Assembly: GCF_009915685.1 (NCBI RefSeq)
Contig: NZ_JAABLP010000003.1
Reading direction: 5' to 3' (one strand)
DNA length: 64,000 nucleotides
Source of the DNA: Pannonibacter tanglangensis
Lineage (GTDB): Bacteria; Pseudomonadota; Alphaproteobacteria; Rhizobiales; Stappiaceae
Shown here: in pieces, positions 7,598 to 16,497 of the stretch
Numbering within the stretch: position 1 is the stretch's first letter
How the letters are laid out: each line of letters begins with the position of its first letter
The notes under the pieces: generated by a model
Told to the model about the DNA's origin: nothing
Database searches by the model: none
What the model saw: the letters and a program-made list of their open reading frames with translations, nothing else
Position numbers and translations under genes: made by a program

Positions 7598-8070
7598 GCG
7601 ACGACCAGCGCGTGACGATCTACACCGACGGGGCCTGCTCGGGGAACCCGGGTCCGGGCGGCTGGGGCGCCATACTGCGCTTCGGTCCGCATGAACGCGA
7701 GCTGTCGGGCGGCGAAGCCGACACCACCAACAACCGCATGGAGCTGACAGCGGCGATCGAGGCGCTGAACGCGCTGAAGCGCCCGTGCCGCATCGACCTC
7801 TACACCGACAGTGTCTATGTGCGCGACGGCATCACCAAGTGGATGTTCAACTGGAAGCGCAACAACTGGCGCACCGCCGACAAGAAGCCCGTCAAGAACG
7901 CGGAGCTGTGGCAGGCGCTGGACGAGGCCCAGCGGCGGCACGAGATCTCCTGGCACTGGGTGAAGGGCCACGCCGGCCACCCGGAGAACGAGAGGGCTGA
8001 CGAGCTGGCCCGGCTGGGCATGAAGCCGTTCCAGCGCGGCCGCGGAGGCCCGCCGGAGACCGCCGCATGA
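7594..8070 (+). CDS. rnhA: Ribonuclease HI
   Basis: Removes RNA from RNA-DNA hybrids. Its 158 residues match family length. The four acidic residues are all present: Asp in IYTDGACSGNPGPGGWG, Glu in NNRMELTAAIEAL, Asp in LYTDSVYVRDGI and Asp in NERADELAR; the basic handle region (NWRTADKKPVKN) is also present. ATGA overlap with thrB upstream and with the next gene downstream, so translation is probably coupled through this four-gene unit. Confidence 0.97.
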   Translation: MSDDQRVTIYTDGACSGNPGPGGWGAILRFGPHERELSGGEADTTNNRMELTAAIEALNALKRPCRIDLYTDSVYVRDGITKWMFNWKRNNWRTADKKPVKNAELWQALDEAQRRHEISWHWVKGHAGHPENERADELARLGMKPFQRGRGGPPETAA

Positions 8071-9041
8071 TGGCCCTGCGCAAGCCCGACCCCACCGCCA
8101 GCAAGGACGACGGCGCGGGCGGCGCGCGCGAGGCGGGCGATGCCTTCCAGCCCGGCACCGCGGCCGAGGCCGTGCGGCGCGTCCTGATTGTCGCCAACCC
8201 CACCTCCGGCGGCTTCCGGGCGGCCCGGCTGGACGCGATCTGCGACAGCCTCGGCCGCAGCGGCCACAGCGTGTCGCTGCACCTGACGCGGCGCGCCGGC
8301 GAGATCGGCGAGATTGCGGCCAACCCGGGTCTGACCGTCGGGGTTCTGGCCGTTGCCGGCGGCGACGGATCCGTCAACGAGGCCATCACCGGCTTCCAGT
8401 CGAACCGCACGCCGCCGGATCTGGCGGTGATCCCTTCCGGCACGGCCAATGTGCTGGCTGCAGAGCTGGGGCTGCCGCGCAAGCCCGAGGCGATCGCCGG
8501 GATGATCGCGCGCCGGCGCACGGCGCCGCTGCACTACGGTCTTGCCAATGGCCGTCCCTTCGTCCTGATGGCCTCCGCCGGCGTCGACGCGGAGGTGGTG
8601 CATGCCGTACCGCTGGCGCTGAAGCGCCGCTTCGGCAAGCTTGCCTATGCCATGGTCGGCATCGAGGTGGCGCTGTCCCGCAAGGGCGAGGACCTGACCG
8701 TCATCGCCGATGGCGAGACGATCCGCTGCCGGCTGGCGGTGGCGACCAAGAGCCGCTGCTACGGCGGGCCTTTCGTCATTTGCCGCGCGGCATCGGTCAC
8801 GGAGCCCGGCCTGCATCTGGTCACGCTGGAACGGGACACGGCGCTGTCGGCGCTGCGCTACGTGGTCGCCCTGGCGCTCGGACGGCTGGACCGGGCGCGC
8901 GGCGTCAGGGTCCTCAAGGCGGAGCACATCACGATCTCGGCTGACCGGCGGGTGCCGGCACAGGTCGACGGCGATCCCTTCGGCGTGACGCCGCTGACGA
9001 TCGAGCCGGCCGCAGTTCCCGTGCGGATCATCATTCCCTGA
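8067..9041 (+). CDS. Diacylglycerol/sphingosine-kinase-like lipid kinase
   Basis: DAGK catalytic-domain protein of the YegS/LCB5 group, which phosphorylates a membrane lipid such as diacylglycerol. The 324 residues include VLIVANPTSGG (start of the fold, about residue 40), the nucleotide-binding VAGGDGSVNEAI (about 95-106), IPSGTANVLAAELGLP (about 121) and a C-terminal beta domain. The N-terminal 35 residues are Gly/Ala/Asp rich and probably disordered. It is coupled to rnhA by ATGA. The exact lipid cannot be told from sequence. Confidence 0.9.
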   Translation: MMALRKPDPTASKDDGAGGAREAGDAFQPGTAAEAVRRVLIVANPTSGGFRAARLDAICDSLGRSGHSVSLHLTRRAGEIGEIAANPGLTVGVLAVAGGDGSVNEAITGFQSNRTPPDLAVIPSGTANVLAAELGLPRKPEAIAGMIARRRTAPLHYGLANGRPFVLMASAGVDAEVVHAVPLALKRRFGKLAYAMVGIEVALSRKGEDLTVIADGETIRCRLAVATKSRCYGGPFVICRAASVTEPGLHLVTLERDTALSALRYVVALALGRLDRARGVRVLKAEHITISADRRVPAQVDGDPFGVTPLTIEPAAVPVRIIIP

Positions 9042-9043
9042 CT

Positions 9044-9103
9044 CTGGCCCTGAATCTGGCCCTGAGCCTGGCCCTGAGCCTGGCCCCGCGTGTGGCCCTG
9101 AGC
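9044..9103. repeat. 12-bp minisatellite (about five units)
   Basis: Between the lipid kinase stop and the convergent GGDEF/EAL gene stop the sequence repeats CTGGCCCTGAGC with a 12-nt period: units start at 9044, 9056, 9068, 9080 and 9092. Units 2 and 3 are identical, the others carry 1-4 changes. A GGATCC-like shorter repeat follows (about 9105-9131). No gene here. Confidence 0.85.
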
Positions 9104-9186
9104 CCGGATCTGAGTCCGGATCCGGATCCGGTCGCGGAGGTGTCCCGACGGAGCAGGGCAACCTGGCGCACAGGGTGGCCAGCCGG

Positions 9187-12123
9187 TCAGGCCGGTTGCG
9201 CCTCGTAGGTCTTGCGGATGTAGGCGGTGGCCTCGTCGGCGGACATCGCCTCGCCGAAGAAATAGCCCTGAGCATATTCGCAGCCGAGCTGCAGCAGCTC
9301 GAGCGCGTCCGACTCGCCCTCCGCCCCTTCCGCAACGACGGCCATTCCCAGATCGTGCCCGAGCGCCACGATCGAGCGCAGGATCACCGGCCGGGCGCTG
9401 CGCCCGTTCGGACGGACGAAGGACTGGTCGATCTTGATCGTGTCGAAGGGGAACCGCTGCAGGTAGCTCAGCGAGGAATAGCCGGTGCCGAAATCATCCA
9501 GCGACAGGCCGGCGCCAAGCGCGCGCAGCCGCTCCAGCACCTTGGCCGAATACTCGGGATTGGCCATGACGATGGATTCGGTCAGCTCCAGCTTCAGCGT
9601 GCCGGGCGCGATGCGCGAGCGCGACAGGATCGCCTTCACCTCGTTGATGAGGTCGTGGCGCAGCAGCTGCCGCGAGGAGATGTTGACCGAGACGAAGAGC
9701 GGGGCCGGCGTGCGGATCTTGTCCTGCCACTCGGCCAGCTGGCGCGCGCTGCGCGTCAGCACGTAGAGCCCCAGCTCGTTGATCAGGCCGGACTGTTCGG
9801 CGATGGGGATGAACTCGCTCGGCGCGATCTGGCCGCGCTTGGGGTGCTTCCAGCGCGACAGGACCTCGAACCCGGCCACCGACTGGTCGGCAAGGCGGAC
9901 GATGGGCTGGTAGTAGACGTCCAGCTCGCCGTCCTTGATCGCCTTGCGCAGGTCGCCCTCCAGGTCGATCACGTTGCGGCCAAGCGGGCGCAGGATCGGG
10001 CGGAACACTTCCTGCCGGTCGCCGCCGAGGCGCTTGGCATGGTTGAGCGCGATTTCCGCGTCGGTCACCAGTTCCTCGGCCGTCTGCTTGCCGCCGTCAT
10101 GCAGCGCAAATCCGATGGAACAGGTGAGGAAGACCTCGCGGTCGCCATAGGTGATCGGCGCACGGACGGCCTTGCGCAGGGCATCGGCAACCTGGGCAAT
10201 GCGGTCGGCCTCCTGCTCGGACAGCAGGATCAGCCCGTACTGGTCACCGTTCAGGCGGGCCAGCGCATCCTGCGGCTGGATCAGGCGGTCCAGACGGCGG
10301 GCGATGGTCAGCAGGATGGAATCGCCGGCCGACAGGCCGATGCCGTCGTTGATCTGCTTGAACCGGTCAAGATTGAGGATGAGCACGGAGGGCTTGATCG
10401 CGCCGTCGGCGCGCGCGCGGGCCAGCGCCGCATTGAGCCGGTCCATGAACAGCTCCCGGTTGGCGAGACCGGTCAGGTTGTCATGCACCGCATCATGCAG
10501 CAGGCGTTCCTCGGCGGTCTTCTGCTCGGTGATGTCGAGCAGCGTGCCGACGCAGCGGATGACCTCCGCATCCGACCCGAGGATGGGCCGGGCACGCAGG
10601 CGGAACCAGCGGAAATGACCGTCCTCGGAGCGCAGGCGGAAATCCTGCTGCACCTTGCCCCGGCGCTGGTCGATGACCGCGTCCAGCGTGGCACGGAAGC
10701 GGTCGCGGTCCTGCGGATGCAGCACGTCGAGCCAGTCGCGGGCCGGCCCGTCGAGCGTGCCGTGACGCAGGCCGAGAAGATCCTCGACCTCATGGCCGGT
10801 GTAGATGCGGTCCCGGTCGATGTCCCAGTCCCAGATGATGTCCCCTGCCCCCGTGAGCGCGAGCGCGCGCCGCTCCACATCCGAGATGAGGCCCTGGACG
10901 ATGGCACCGCCGGCAAAGGCATGCTGCATCACCGTGAAGCCGATCAGCAGGACGACAAGCACGAGACCGCCGCCGAGCGCCGGCTGCACGATGTCGTTGG
11001 CGATGACGCCGGTGACCGTCATGGCCGAGCCGACGAGCCAGATCGTGAGCAGGAACCAGGTCGGGATCAGCATGATCGCCCGGTCATAGCCCTGCAGCGC
11101 CAGCACCAGGACGGTGGCGAAGCCGATGATGCCGATCATCCCGAGCGCCAGGCGGGCAATGCCGGCCGCAATCGAGGGATCCCACACCGCCACGCCGAGC
11201 AGCCCGAGCAGCAGGGTCAGCGTGCCGAGCGCCAGGTGGGAGTAGCGGATGTGCCAGCGGTTGAGGTTCAGATAGGCGTAGAGAAAGATGATGAGACTGG
11301 CCGCCAGCATCACCTCGGCCGAGGCGCGGTAGAGCTGGTCCTCGCCCTGTGTCAGGTTGAAGACCCGGCTCCAGAAGCCGAAGTCGATGCAGAGATAGGC
11401 CAGCACCGCCCAGGCAAGGGCGGCGGTCGCCGGGAACATCACCGTGCCCTTGACCACGAAGAGAATGGTCAGGAACAGCGCCAGAAGCCCGGAAATGCCG
11501 AGGATGATGCCGCGATACAGGGTGTAGGCGTTGACCGTCTCCTCGTAGGCGTCAGGCTCCCAGAGGCGGATCTGCGGCAGTTCGGGCGTGGTCAGCTCGA
11601 CGACGAAGGTGACGATGGCGCCGGGGTCGAGGGTGACGAGGAAGACATCCGCCTCGAGACTTTTCTGCCGCTCCGGGGCGATGCCCTGGCTGGGCGTGAT
11701 CGAGGCCACCCGGGACTTGCCGAGATCAGGCCAGAAGATCCGCGAGCCGACCAGCTGGTAGAACGGGGCGACGATGAGGCGGTCGATCTGCTCGTCGGAG
11801 GTGTTGGTCAGCGAGAAGACGGCCCAGTCGCTGTTGATCCCGTCGCGCGAGACCACCTCGATGCGCCGGACGATGCCGTCGGCGCCCGGCGCGGTGGAGA
11901 CCTGCAGGCGCGGGCCAGCCCCCGGATACATGTCGATCGCGTTGGTCAGCTCCAGCGCCTCGACGTCGAGCGGCACCGGAATCGGCTCGAGCGCATGCGC
12001 ACGCCCGCCCAGGAAGAGCGCCAGCACAAGCACCAGGAACGCGGCGGCGTGACGAAGCCTGCGGCTTGCCAGCACAAGATCGGAAACGGGCATGGCTGGA
12101 AGAACTACCGGGTTGGCACCCAT
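9187..12123 (-). CDS. Membrane-bound GGDEF/EAL cyclic-di-GMP protein with 7TM sensor and PAS domain
   Basis: A 978-residue multidomain signalling protein. In order: N-terminal signal-like helix (about 20-45), periplasmic 7TMR-DISM-like beta domain (about 50-190), seven hydrophobic helices (about 195-405), PAS domain (about 415-540), GGDEF (about 545-705), EAL (about 725-970). The GGDEF motif is degenerate (RLNGDQYGLIL), so cyclase activity is unlikely. The EAL domain keeps ExLxR (FEVLSRW), VNISSRQL, ELTES, DDFGTGYSSLSYL and IKIDQSF, so it should hydrolyse c-di-GMP, possibly with GTP sensing by the GGDEF domain. It starts 1 nt after the GNAT stop; an internal ATG at 12090 is an alternative start. 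Confidence 0.92.
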   Translation of the reverse strand: MGANPVVLPAMPVSDLVLASRRLRHAAAFLVLVLALFLGGRAHALEPIPVPLDVEALELTNAIDMYPGAGPRLQVSTAPGADGIVRRIEVVSRDGINSDWAVFSLTNTSDEQIDRLIVAPFYQLVGSRIFWPDLGKSRVASITPSQGIAPERQKSLEADVFLVTLDPGAIVTFVVELTTPELPQIRLWEPDAYEETVNAYTLYRGIILGISGLLALFLTILFVVKGTVMFPATAALAWAVLAYLCIDFGFWSRVFNLTQGEDQLYRASAEVMLAASLIIFLYAYLNLNRWHIRYSHLALGTLTLLLGLLGVAVWDPSIAAGIARLALGMIGIIGFATVLVLALQGYDRAIMLIPTWFLLTIWLVGSAMTVTGVIANDIVQPALGGGLVLVVLLIGFTVMQHAFAGGAIVQGLISDVERRALALTGAGDIIWDWDIDRDRIYTGHEVEDLLGLRHGTLDGPARDWLDVLHPQDRDRFRATLDAVIDQRRGKVQQDFRLRSEDGHFRWFRLRARPILGSDAEVIRCVGTLLDITEQKTAEERLLHDAVHDNLTGLANRELFMDRLNAALARARADGAIKPSVLILNLDRFKQINDGIGLSAGDSILLTIARRLDRLIQPQDALARLNGDQYGLILLSEQEADRIAQVADALRKAVRAPITYGDREVFLTCSIGFALHDGGKQTAEELVTDAEIALNHAKRLGGDRQEVFRPILRPLGRNVIDLEGDLRKAIKDGELDVYYQPIVRLADQSVAGFEVLSRWKHPKRGQIAPSEFIPIAEQSGLINELGLYVLTRSARQLAEWQDKIRTPAPLFVSVNISSRQLLRHDLINEVKAILSRSRIAPGTLKLELTESIVMANPEYSAKVLERLRALGAGLSLDDFGTGYSSLSYLQRFPFDTIKIDQSFVRPNGRSARPVILRSIVALGHDLGMAVVAEGAEGESDALELLQLGCEYAQGYFFGEAMSADEATAYIRKTYEAQPA

Positions 12124-12124
12124 G

Positions 12125-12763
12125 TCACAAGGGGTCTTTCACGACGCCGCTGGTCCATTGTGGAGAGAACGCGCCTGTGACCAGCGGATCATCGGCGAGG
12201 CGGGCAAAGAGCAGATGGTCCTGCCACTCGCCGTTGATGTGAAGATAGCGCCGCGCATAGCCTTCCTGGACGAAGCCGCTGCGCTGCAGCAGCCGGATGG
12301 ACGGCGCGTTCGTGGGAAGGCACGCCGCCTCGATCCGGTGCAGCCGCAAGACATCGAAACAGAATGGCATGATCAAGGCGACCGCCCGGCCCATGTGGCC
12401 TTTTCCCGCGAAGGGGGCGCCCATCCAGTAGCCGAGCGAGCAGGCCTGCGACACGCCGCGCCGGATGTTGGACAGGGTGGCACCGCCGAGCAGCCGGTCA
12501 TCGGCGGCCGAGAAGAGGAAGAAGGGATAGCTGCGCCCCTCGCGCCGTTCGCCTGCATAGCGCCGAAGCCTGCGGCGGAAGGCCGAACGGGTCAGGTCAT
12601 CGACCGGCCAGATCGGCTCCCACGGGGTCAGGAAGGAGCGGCTCGCCTCGCGCAGCTCCGCCCACTGCCGGTAGTCCGCCATCACGGGCGGACGCAGGTA
12701 GACGGTCTCGCCCTTCAGCAGCGGCTCGGCTTCCGACACACCGAAGGAACGCAGCAGGGGCAT
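12125..12763 (-). CDS. GNAT-family N-acetyltransferase (RimJ/RimL-like)
   Basis: Acetyl-CoA-dependent N-acetyltransferase of 212 residues. It starts MPLLRSFGVSEAEPLLKGETVYLRPPV and has SLGYWMGAPFAGKGHMGRAVALIM (the R/Q-x-x-G-x-G/A acetyl-CoA loop, about 125-148) and VLRLHRIEAACLPTNAPSIRLLQRSGF, both typical of the RimJ/RimL group that acetylates ribosomal protein N termini or small amines. It sits 18 nt after the M16 peptidase stop in the same direction and runs into the GGDEF/EAL gene, suggesting one transcript. Substrate unknown. Confidence 0.9.
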   Translation of the reverse strand: MPLLRSFGVSEAEPLLKGETVYLRPPVMADYRQWAELREASRSFLTPWEPIWPVDDLTRSAFRRRLRRYAGERREGRSYPFFLFSAADDRLLGGATLSNIRRGVSQACSLGYWMGAPFAGKGHMGRAVALIMPFCFDVLRLHRIEAACLPTNAPSIRLLQRSGFVQEGYARRYLHINGEWQDHLLFARLADDPLVTGAFSPQWTSGVVKDPL

Positions 12764-12781
12764 GGGCGCTCCCGGCCGTCG

Positions 12782-14068
12782 TCAGGCCGACGCGAGCTGG
12801 CGGACCGGCTTGCCCAGCCGCGCCGTCACCTCGTCGAGCCCCATCATGCCGCCGACGGGACCAAGCCCGGTCAGGGTCGGCGTCGAATTGACGAAGGTCG
12901 CCAGCGCCAGCTCACGCACGCTGTCGGCCGTCACGGCCTCGATGCGGGCGGTGATGTCCTCAAGCGTCAGCGTGCGGCCATGGATCAGCATCTGGCGCGC
13001 GATCTGGCCGGCTCGGGCCGCCGGGCTTTCGAGCGCCATCATCAGGCCGGCGCGGATCTGGGCGCGGGCACGTGCGACCTCGGCTTCCGTGATGTCGACG
13101 CAGGCGCGCTCCAGCTCCCCGACCAGGACCGGCATCAGCTCGGCAATGTCGGCCTCGCCGGTTGCGGCATGGACACCGAACAGCCCGGTGTCGTGGAAGG
13201 CCCAGTGGAAGGCATAGATGGCGTAGCAGAGGCCCCGGCTTTCACGGACCTCCTGGAACAGGCGCGAGGACATGCCGCCGCCGAGAACGGAGGCAAGGAT
13301 CTGCGCGGCGTAATAGTCCCGCGACTTGTAGGGCTGGCCGGGGAAGCCGATCAGGATCTGCGCTTCCATCAGGTCCTTGACCACACGGCCCTCGCCGCCG
13401 TGATAGGCGGCCAGCTCGACATCGGCGGCCGGACTGGCGCCGAGACCGCCGAACTGGTCATGCGCGCGGCGGACGATGTCGTCGTGATCCACGGCACCGG
13501 CGGCCGCCAGCACCATCTCGGGTCCACGGTAACGCTCGGCGAGATACTGCTCGAGCGAGGCGCGTGTGAAGCTCGTCACGCTGTCCGGCGTGCCCAGGAT
13601 CGGACGGCCGATGGCCTGGGACGGCCAGGCCGTCGACTGGAACAGGTCGAAGGCCTGATCATCGGGGCTGTCCTGCGCCGCGCCGATCTCCTGCAGGATG
13701 ACGTGCTGCTCGCGCTCCAGCTCTTCCGGATCGAACACCGAGTTCTGCAGGATGTCGGCCAGCAGGTCGACGGCGAGCGGCACATCCTCGGCCAGAACGC
13801 GGGCGTAATAGTTGGTGTGCTCGACGCTGGTGGCCGCGTTGAGCTCGCCGCCGACGGCCTCGATCTCCTCGGCGATGGAGCGGGCCGTGCGGGTGCGCGT
13901 GCCCTTGAAGGCCATGTGTTCCAGAAGATGGGTGATGCCGTTCTGGTCCGGGGTCTCGGCGCGGGACCCCGTGCGGACCCAGACCCCGAGCGCGGCGGTC
14001 CGCAGATGCGGCATGCGGTCGGTGATGACGGTCAGGCCGTTGTCGAGCCGGGTAATCTGTACGTCCAT
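12782..14068 (-). CDS. M16-family zinc metallopeptidase (processing-peptidase-like)
   Basis: A 428-residue pitrilysin-superfamily protease resembling mitochondrial processing peptidase beta. It starts MDVQITRLDNGLTVITDRMPH and has the inverted zinc motif HLLEH in GITHLLEHMAFKGT (about residues 48-61) with the downstream acidic ligand in the EHTNYYARV region. ATG at 14068 chosen; a longer GTG-initiated frame upstream has no family similarity. It lies between thrC and the GNAT gene, a linkage frequent in Rhizobiales. Cytoplasmic; no signal peptide. Confidence 0.93.
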   Translation of the reverse strand: MDVQITRLDNGLTVITDRMPHLRTAALGVWVRTGSRAETPDQNGITHLLEHMAFKGTRTRTARSIAEEIEAVGGELNAATSVEHTNYYARVLAEDVPLAVDLLADILQNSVFDPEELEREQHVILQEIGAAQDSPDDQAFDLFQSTAWPSQAIGRPILGTPDSVTSFTRASLEQYLAERYRGPEMVLAAAGAVDHDDIVRRAHDQFGGLGASPAADVELAAYHGGEGRVVKDLMEAQILIGFPGQPYKSRDYYAAQILASVLGGGMSSRLFQEVRESRGLCYAIYAFHWAFHDTGLFGVHAATGEADIAELMPVLVGELERACVDITEAEVARARAQIRAGLMMALESPAARAGQIARQMLIHGRTLTLEDITARIEAVTADSVRELALATFVNSTPTLTGLGPVGGMMGLDEVTARLGKPVRQLASA

Positions 14069-14205
14069 CGTGGTCCTCCCGGCGAGGCGCGCGTCAGGTC
14101 CGGCCACGGGCCGGGACCGGACGCACGGTCCCCGTCTTGTCGTTCCGGTCGGCCGGCCCTGCCGGCACGTCCGTCCTGGCGGCACGCAAGGGTGCCGCCC
14201 CCCCT

Positions 14206-15612
14206 TCAGGCGAGGCTCTTCACCGCGCGGGCGGTGGCCTCGATATGCTGTTCGACCGCCTTCTGGTCGGCGGCGAGGACCGTCTGCCGCTCCGCCGCCG
14301 TCATCATCGGCTGCAGCCGGTCCGGCAGGTCCGGATGAAGGCCGGATGCCGCCTGGACGGCCGCCGGGAACTTGGCCGGATGCGCCGTGCCCAGCACGAT
14401 CATCGGCACGGTGCCATCATCGAGCTGTCCGGCCACATGCGCGCCGATGGCGGTGTGCGGATCGAGCAGATAGCCGGTGTCGCGCAGCGTGCCGGAAATC
14501 GTTGCCGCCGTCTCGGCCTCGTTGCACCGACCGCCGGCAAAGTGTCTCAGGATGTCGGCGAGCGGACCCGGTGCGATGGAGAAGCTGCCCGACTGGGCGA
14601 GCGAGGCCATCATGGCGCGGACGGCGGCGCCATCGCGGCCGTGAACCTCGGCGAGCAGCCGCTCGAAGTTCGAGGAAACCTGGATGTCCATCGATGGGGA
14701 AATGGTGGCGGCCACACCGCGCGTCTCGTAGCGCCCGGTCTCGAGCGTGCGCACGAGAATGTCGTTGACGTTGGTGGCAACGATCAGCCGGTGCACCGGC
14801 AGGCCCATGCGCATCGCCGCATAGCCGGCAAAGATGTCGCCGAAGTTGCCCGTCGGAACGGTGAAGGAGACCGGCCGGTAAGGCGCACCGAGGGCCACGC
14901 CGGCGACGAAATAGTAGACGATCTGGGCGAGGATGCGGGCCCAGTTGATCGAGTTGACGCCCGACAGGCCGACCCGGTCGCGGAAGGCGAAGTTGTTGAA
15001 CATGCCCTTCACGATGGCCTGGCAGTCATCGAAGTTGCCCTTCAGCGCGAGGGCGTGGACGTTGGCCTCGGTCGGCGTCGTCATCTGCCGGCGCTGGACG
15101 TCGGACACGCGGCCATCAGGGAAGAGGATGAAGACATCCGTGCGCTCGCGGCCGCGGAACGCCTCGATGGCCGCGCCGCCGGTGTCGCCGGAGGTGGCAC
15201 CGACGATCGTCGCCCGCGCGCCGCGCTCGGCGAGGACGTGATCCATCAGCCGGCCCAGAAGCTGCATGGCAACGTCCTTGAAGGCCAGCGTCGGGCCGTG
15301 GAACAGCTCCAGCACGAAGCGGTTCGGGGCGATCTGGACCAGCGGCGTCACGGCGCTGTGGCGGAAGCTCGCATAGGCCTCGTCGATCATCCGCTTGAGA
15401 TCGGCCTCGCGGATCGCGCTGCCAACGAAGGGACGGATCACCGCAAGGGCAACGTCGGCATAGGGCTTGCCGGCAAAACCGGCAATGGTGGCGGCGTCGA
15501 AGACCGGCCAGCTCTCGGGCAGATACAGGCCGCCATCGCGGGCGAGGCCCTGCAGCAGGACATCCTGAAACTCGAGGACGGGTGCTTCGCCACGCGTACT
15601 GATGTATTTCAC
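14206..15612 (-). CDS. thrC: Threonine synthase
   Basis: PLP enzyme converting O-phosphohomoserine to threonine. The 468 residues begin MKYISTRGEAPVLEFQDVLLQGLARDGGLYLPE, the canonical alphaproteobacterial ThrC N terminus, so the GTG at 15612 is the start. The PLP lysine is in HGPTLAFKDVAMQLLG (about residue 114), and GATSGDTGGAAIEAF and VPTGNFGDIFAGY are the phosphate and PLP loops. It completes the threonine branch with thrB at 6.6 kb. The 137-nt gap to the M16 gene contains no gene. Confidence 0.97.
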   Translation of the reverse strand: MKYISTRGEAPVLEFQDVLLQGLARDGGLYLPESWPVFDAATIAGFAGKPYADVALAVIRPFVGSAIREADLKRMIDEAYASFRHSAVTPLVQIAPNRFVLELFHGPTLAFKDVAMQLLGRLMDHVLAERGARATIVGATSGDTGGAAIEAFRGRERTDVFILFPDGRVSDVQRRQMTTPTEANVHALALKGNFDDCQAIVKGMFNNFAFRDRVGLSGVNSINWARILAQIVYYFVAGVALGAPYRPVSFTVPTGNFGDIFAGYAAMRMGLPVHRLIVATNVNDILVRTLETGRYETRGVAATISPSMDIQVSSNFERLLAEVHGRDGAAVRAMMASLAQSGSFSIAPGPLADILRHFAGGRCNEAETAATISGTLRDTGYLLDPHTAIGAHVAGQLDDGTVPMIVLGTAHPAKFPAAVQAASGLHPDLPDRLQPMMTAAERQTVLAADQKAVEQHIEATARAVKSLA

Positions 15613-15777
15613 CGGGCCGGATCCCTTGTCATCTTGCTGTCACCGGTCCCGGTCAGCCTGCAGGCGGCCGGGACACTTCCCTGGTAGCGACCCTTAAAAT
15701 AGATCGGAAAGCGGCGCAAACGCCAATTGCGGCCGGCAGCGCTGCCGTGTGGCCAGCAGCGGGGCAGCGGGCGGCCC

Positions 15778-16374
15778 TCAGGCATGGCCGGCGTCGGTGG
15801 AGAGCATGGCCGGATCAACGCCGATCCGCCACAGCGCCCGTTCCCATTTCGAGGCCTGGTCGTGGTCGAAGATCAGCTCCGGATCGGCAGGGCCGGTCAG
15901 CCAGCCATTGGCCTGGATCTCCTGCTCGAGCTGCCCGGGCGCCCAGCCGGCATAGCCGAGGGCGAGCATGGCACGCGCAGGGCCGCGGCCTTCGGCCAGC
16001 GCCCGCAGGATTTCCAGCGTGGCGGTGAGGCAGACACCGTCCTGGATCGGCAGCGTGGCACTTTCGATCAGGAAGTCGTCGGAATGCAGCACGAAGCCGC
16101 GCTCTGTCTCCACAGGTCCGCCGCGGTGGACATGCATTGCCCGCAGGCGATGCGGCAGGTGGATCGCATCCACGTCGGACACGATGCGCAGCTGGGTCAG
16201 GAGGTCGGCCATCGACAGGTGCGGCGTCGGCTGGTTCAGCACGAGCCCCATCGCGCCCTCCGAGGAATGGGCACAGACGTAAATCACGGAGTGGGCAAAG
16301 CGCCCGTCGGCCATATGCGGCATGGCGATGAGAAAGTTCCCGTCCAGCCACTGCTGCTGCAGCTTTTGACCCAT
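15778..16374 (-). CDS. YqgE/AlgH family protein (UPF0301, DUF179)
   Basis: Conserved protein of unknown biochemical role, often near the ruvX homologue in other bacteria. Visible family blocks are FLIAMPHMADGRFAHSVIYVCAHSSEGAMGLVLN (about residues 14-47), HRGGPVETERGFVLHS and ALGYAGWAPGQLEQEI. I took the second of two adjacent ATGs (16374), placed just after GGTGAGGAG; the ATG at 16398 would add eight residues. Divergent from the DsbD-like gene at 16.5 kb. Confidence 0.92.
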   Translation of the reverse strand: MGQKLQQQWLDGNFLIAMPHMADGRFAHSVIYVCAHSSEGAMGLVLNQPTPHLSMADLLTQLRIVSDVDAIHLPHRLRAMHVHRGGPVETERGFVLHSDDFLIESATLPIQDGVCLTATLEILRALAEGRGPARAMLALGYAGWAPGQLEQEIQANGWLTGPADPELIFDHDQASKWERALWRIGVDPAMLSTDAGHA

Positions 16375-16497
16375 CATCTCCTCACCCTGCGGGTTCATGG
16401 AATCGAAGCTTAGACGCAGAAGCCCCCTTTGTTAACGACCATCTTCGCAGGTGCGACAGGGGAAGGCCAATGCTCACGGCAAAATGAGAGGACGGTG

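Noticed and set aside
9175..12180. Very long open frame on the plus strand opposite the GGDEF/EAL gene (about 1,000 codons)
   Set aside because: It is an antisense shadow caused by high third-position G+C; the minus strand has clear domain motifs.
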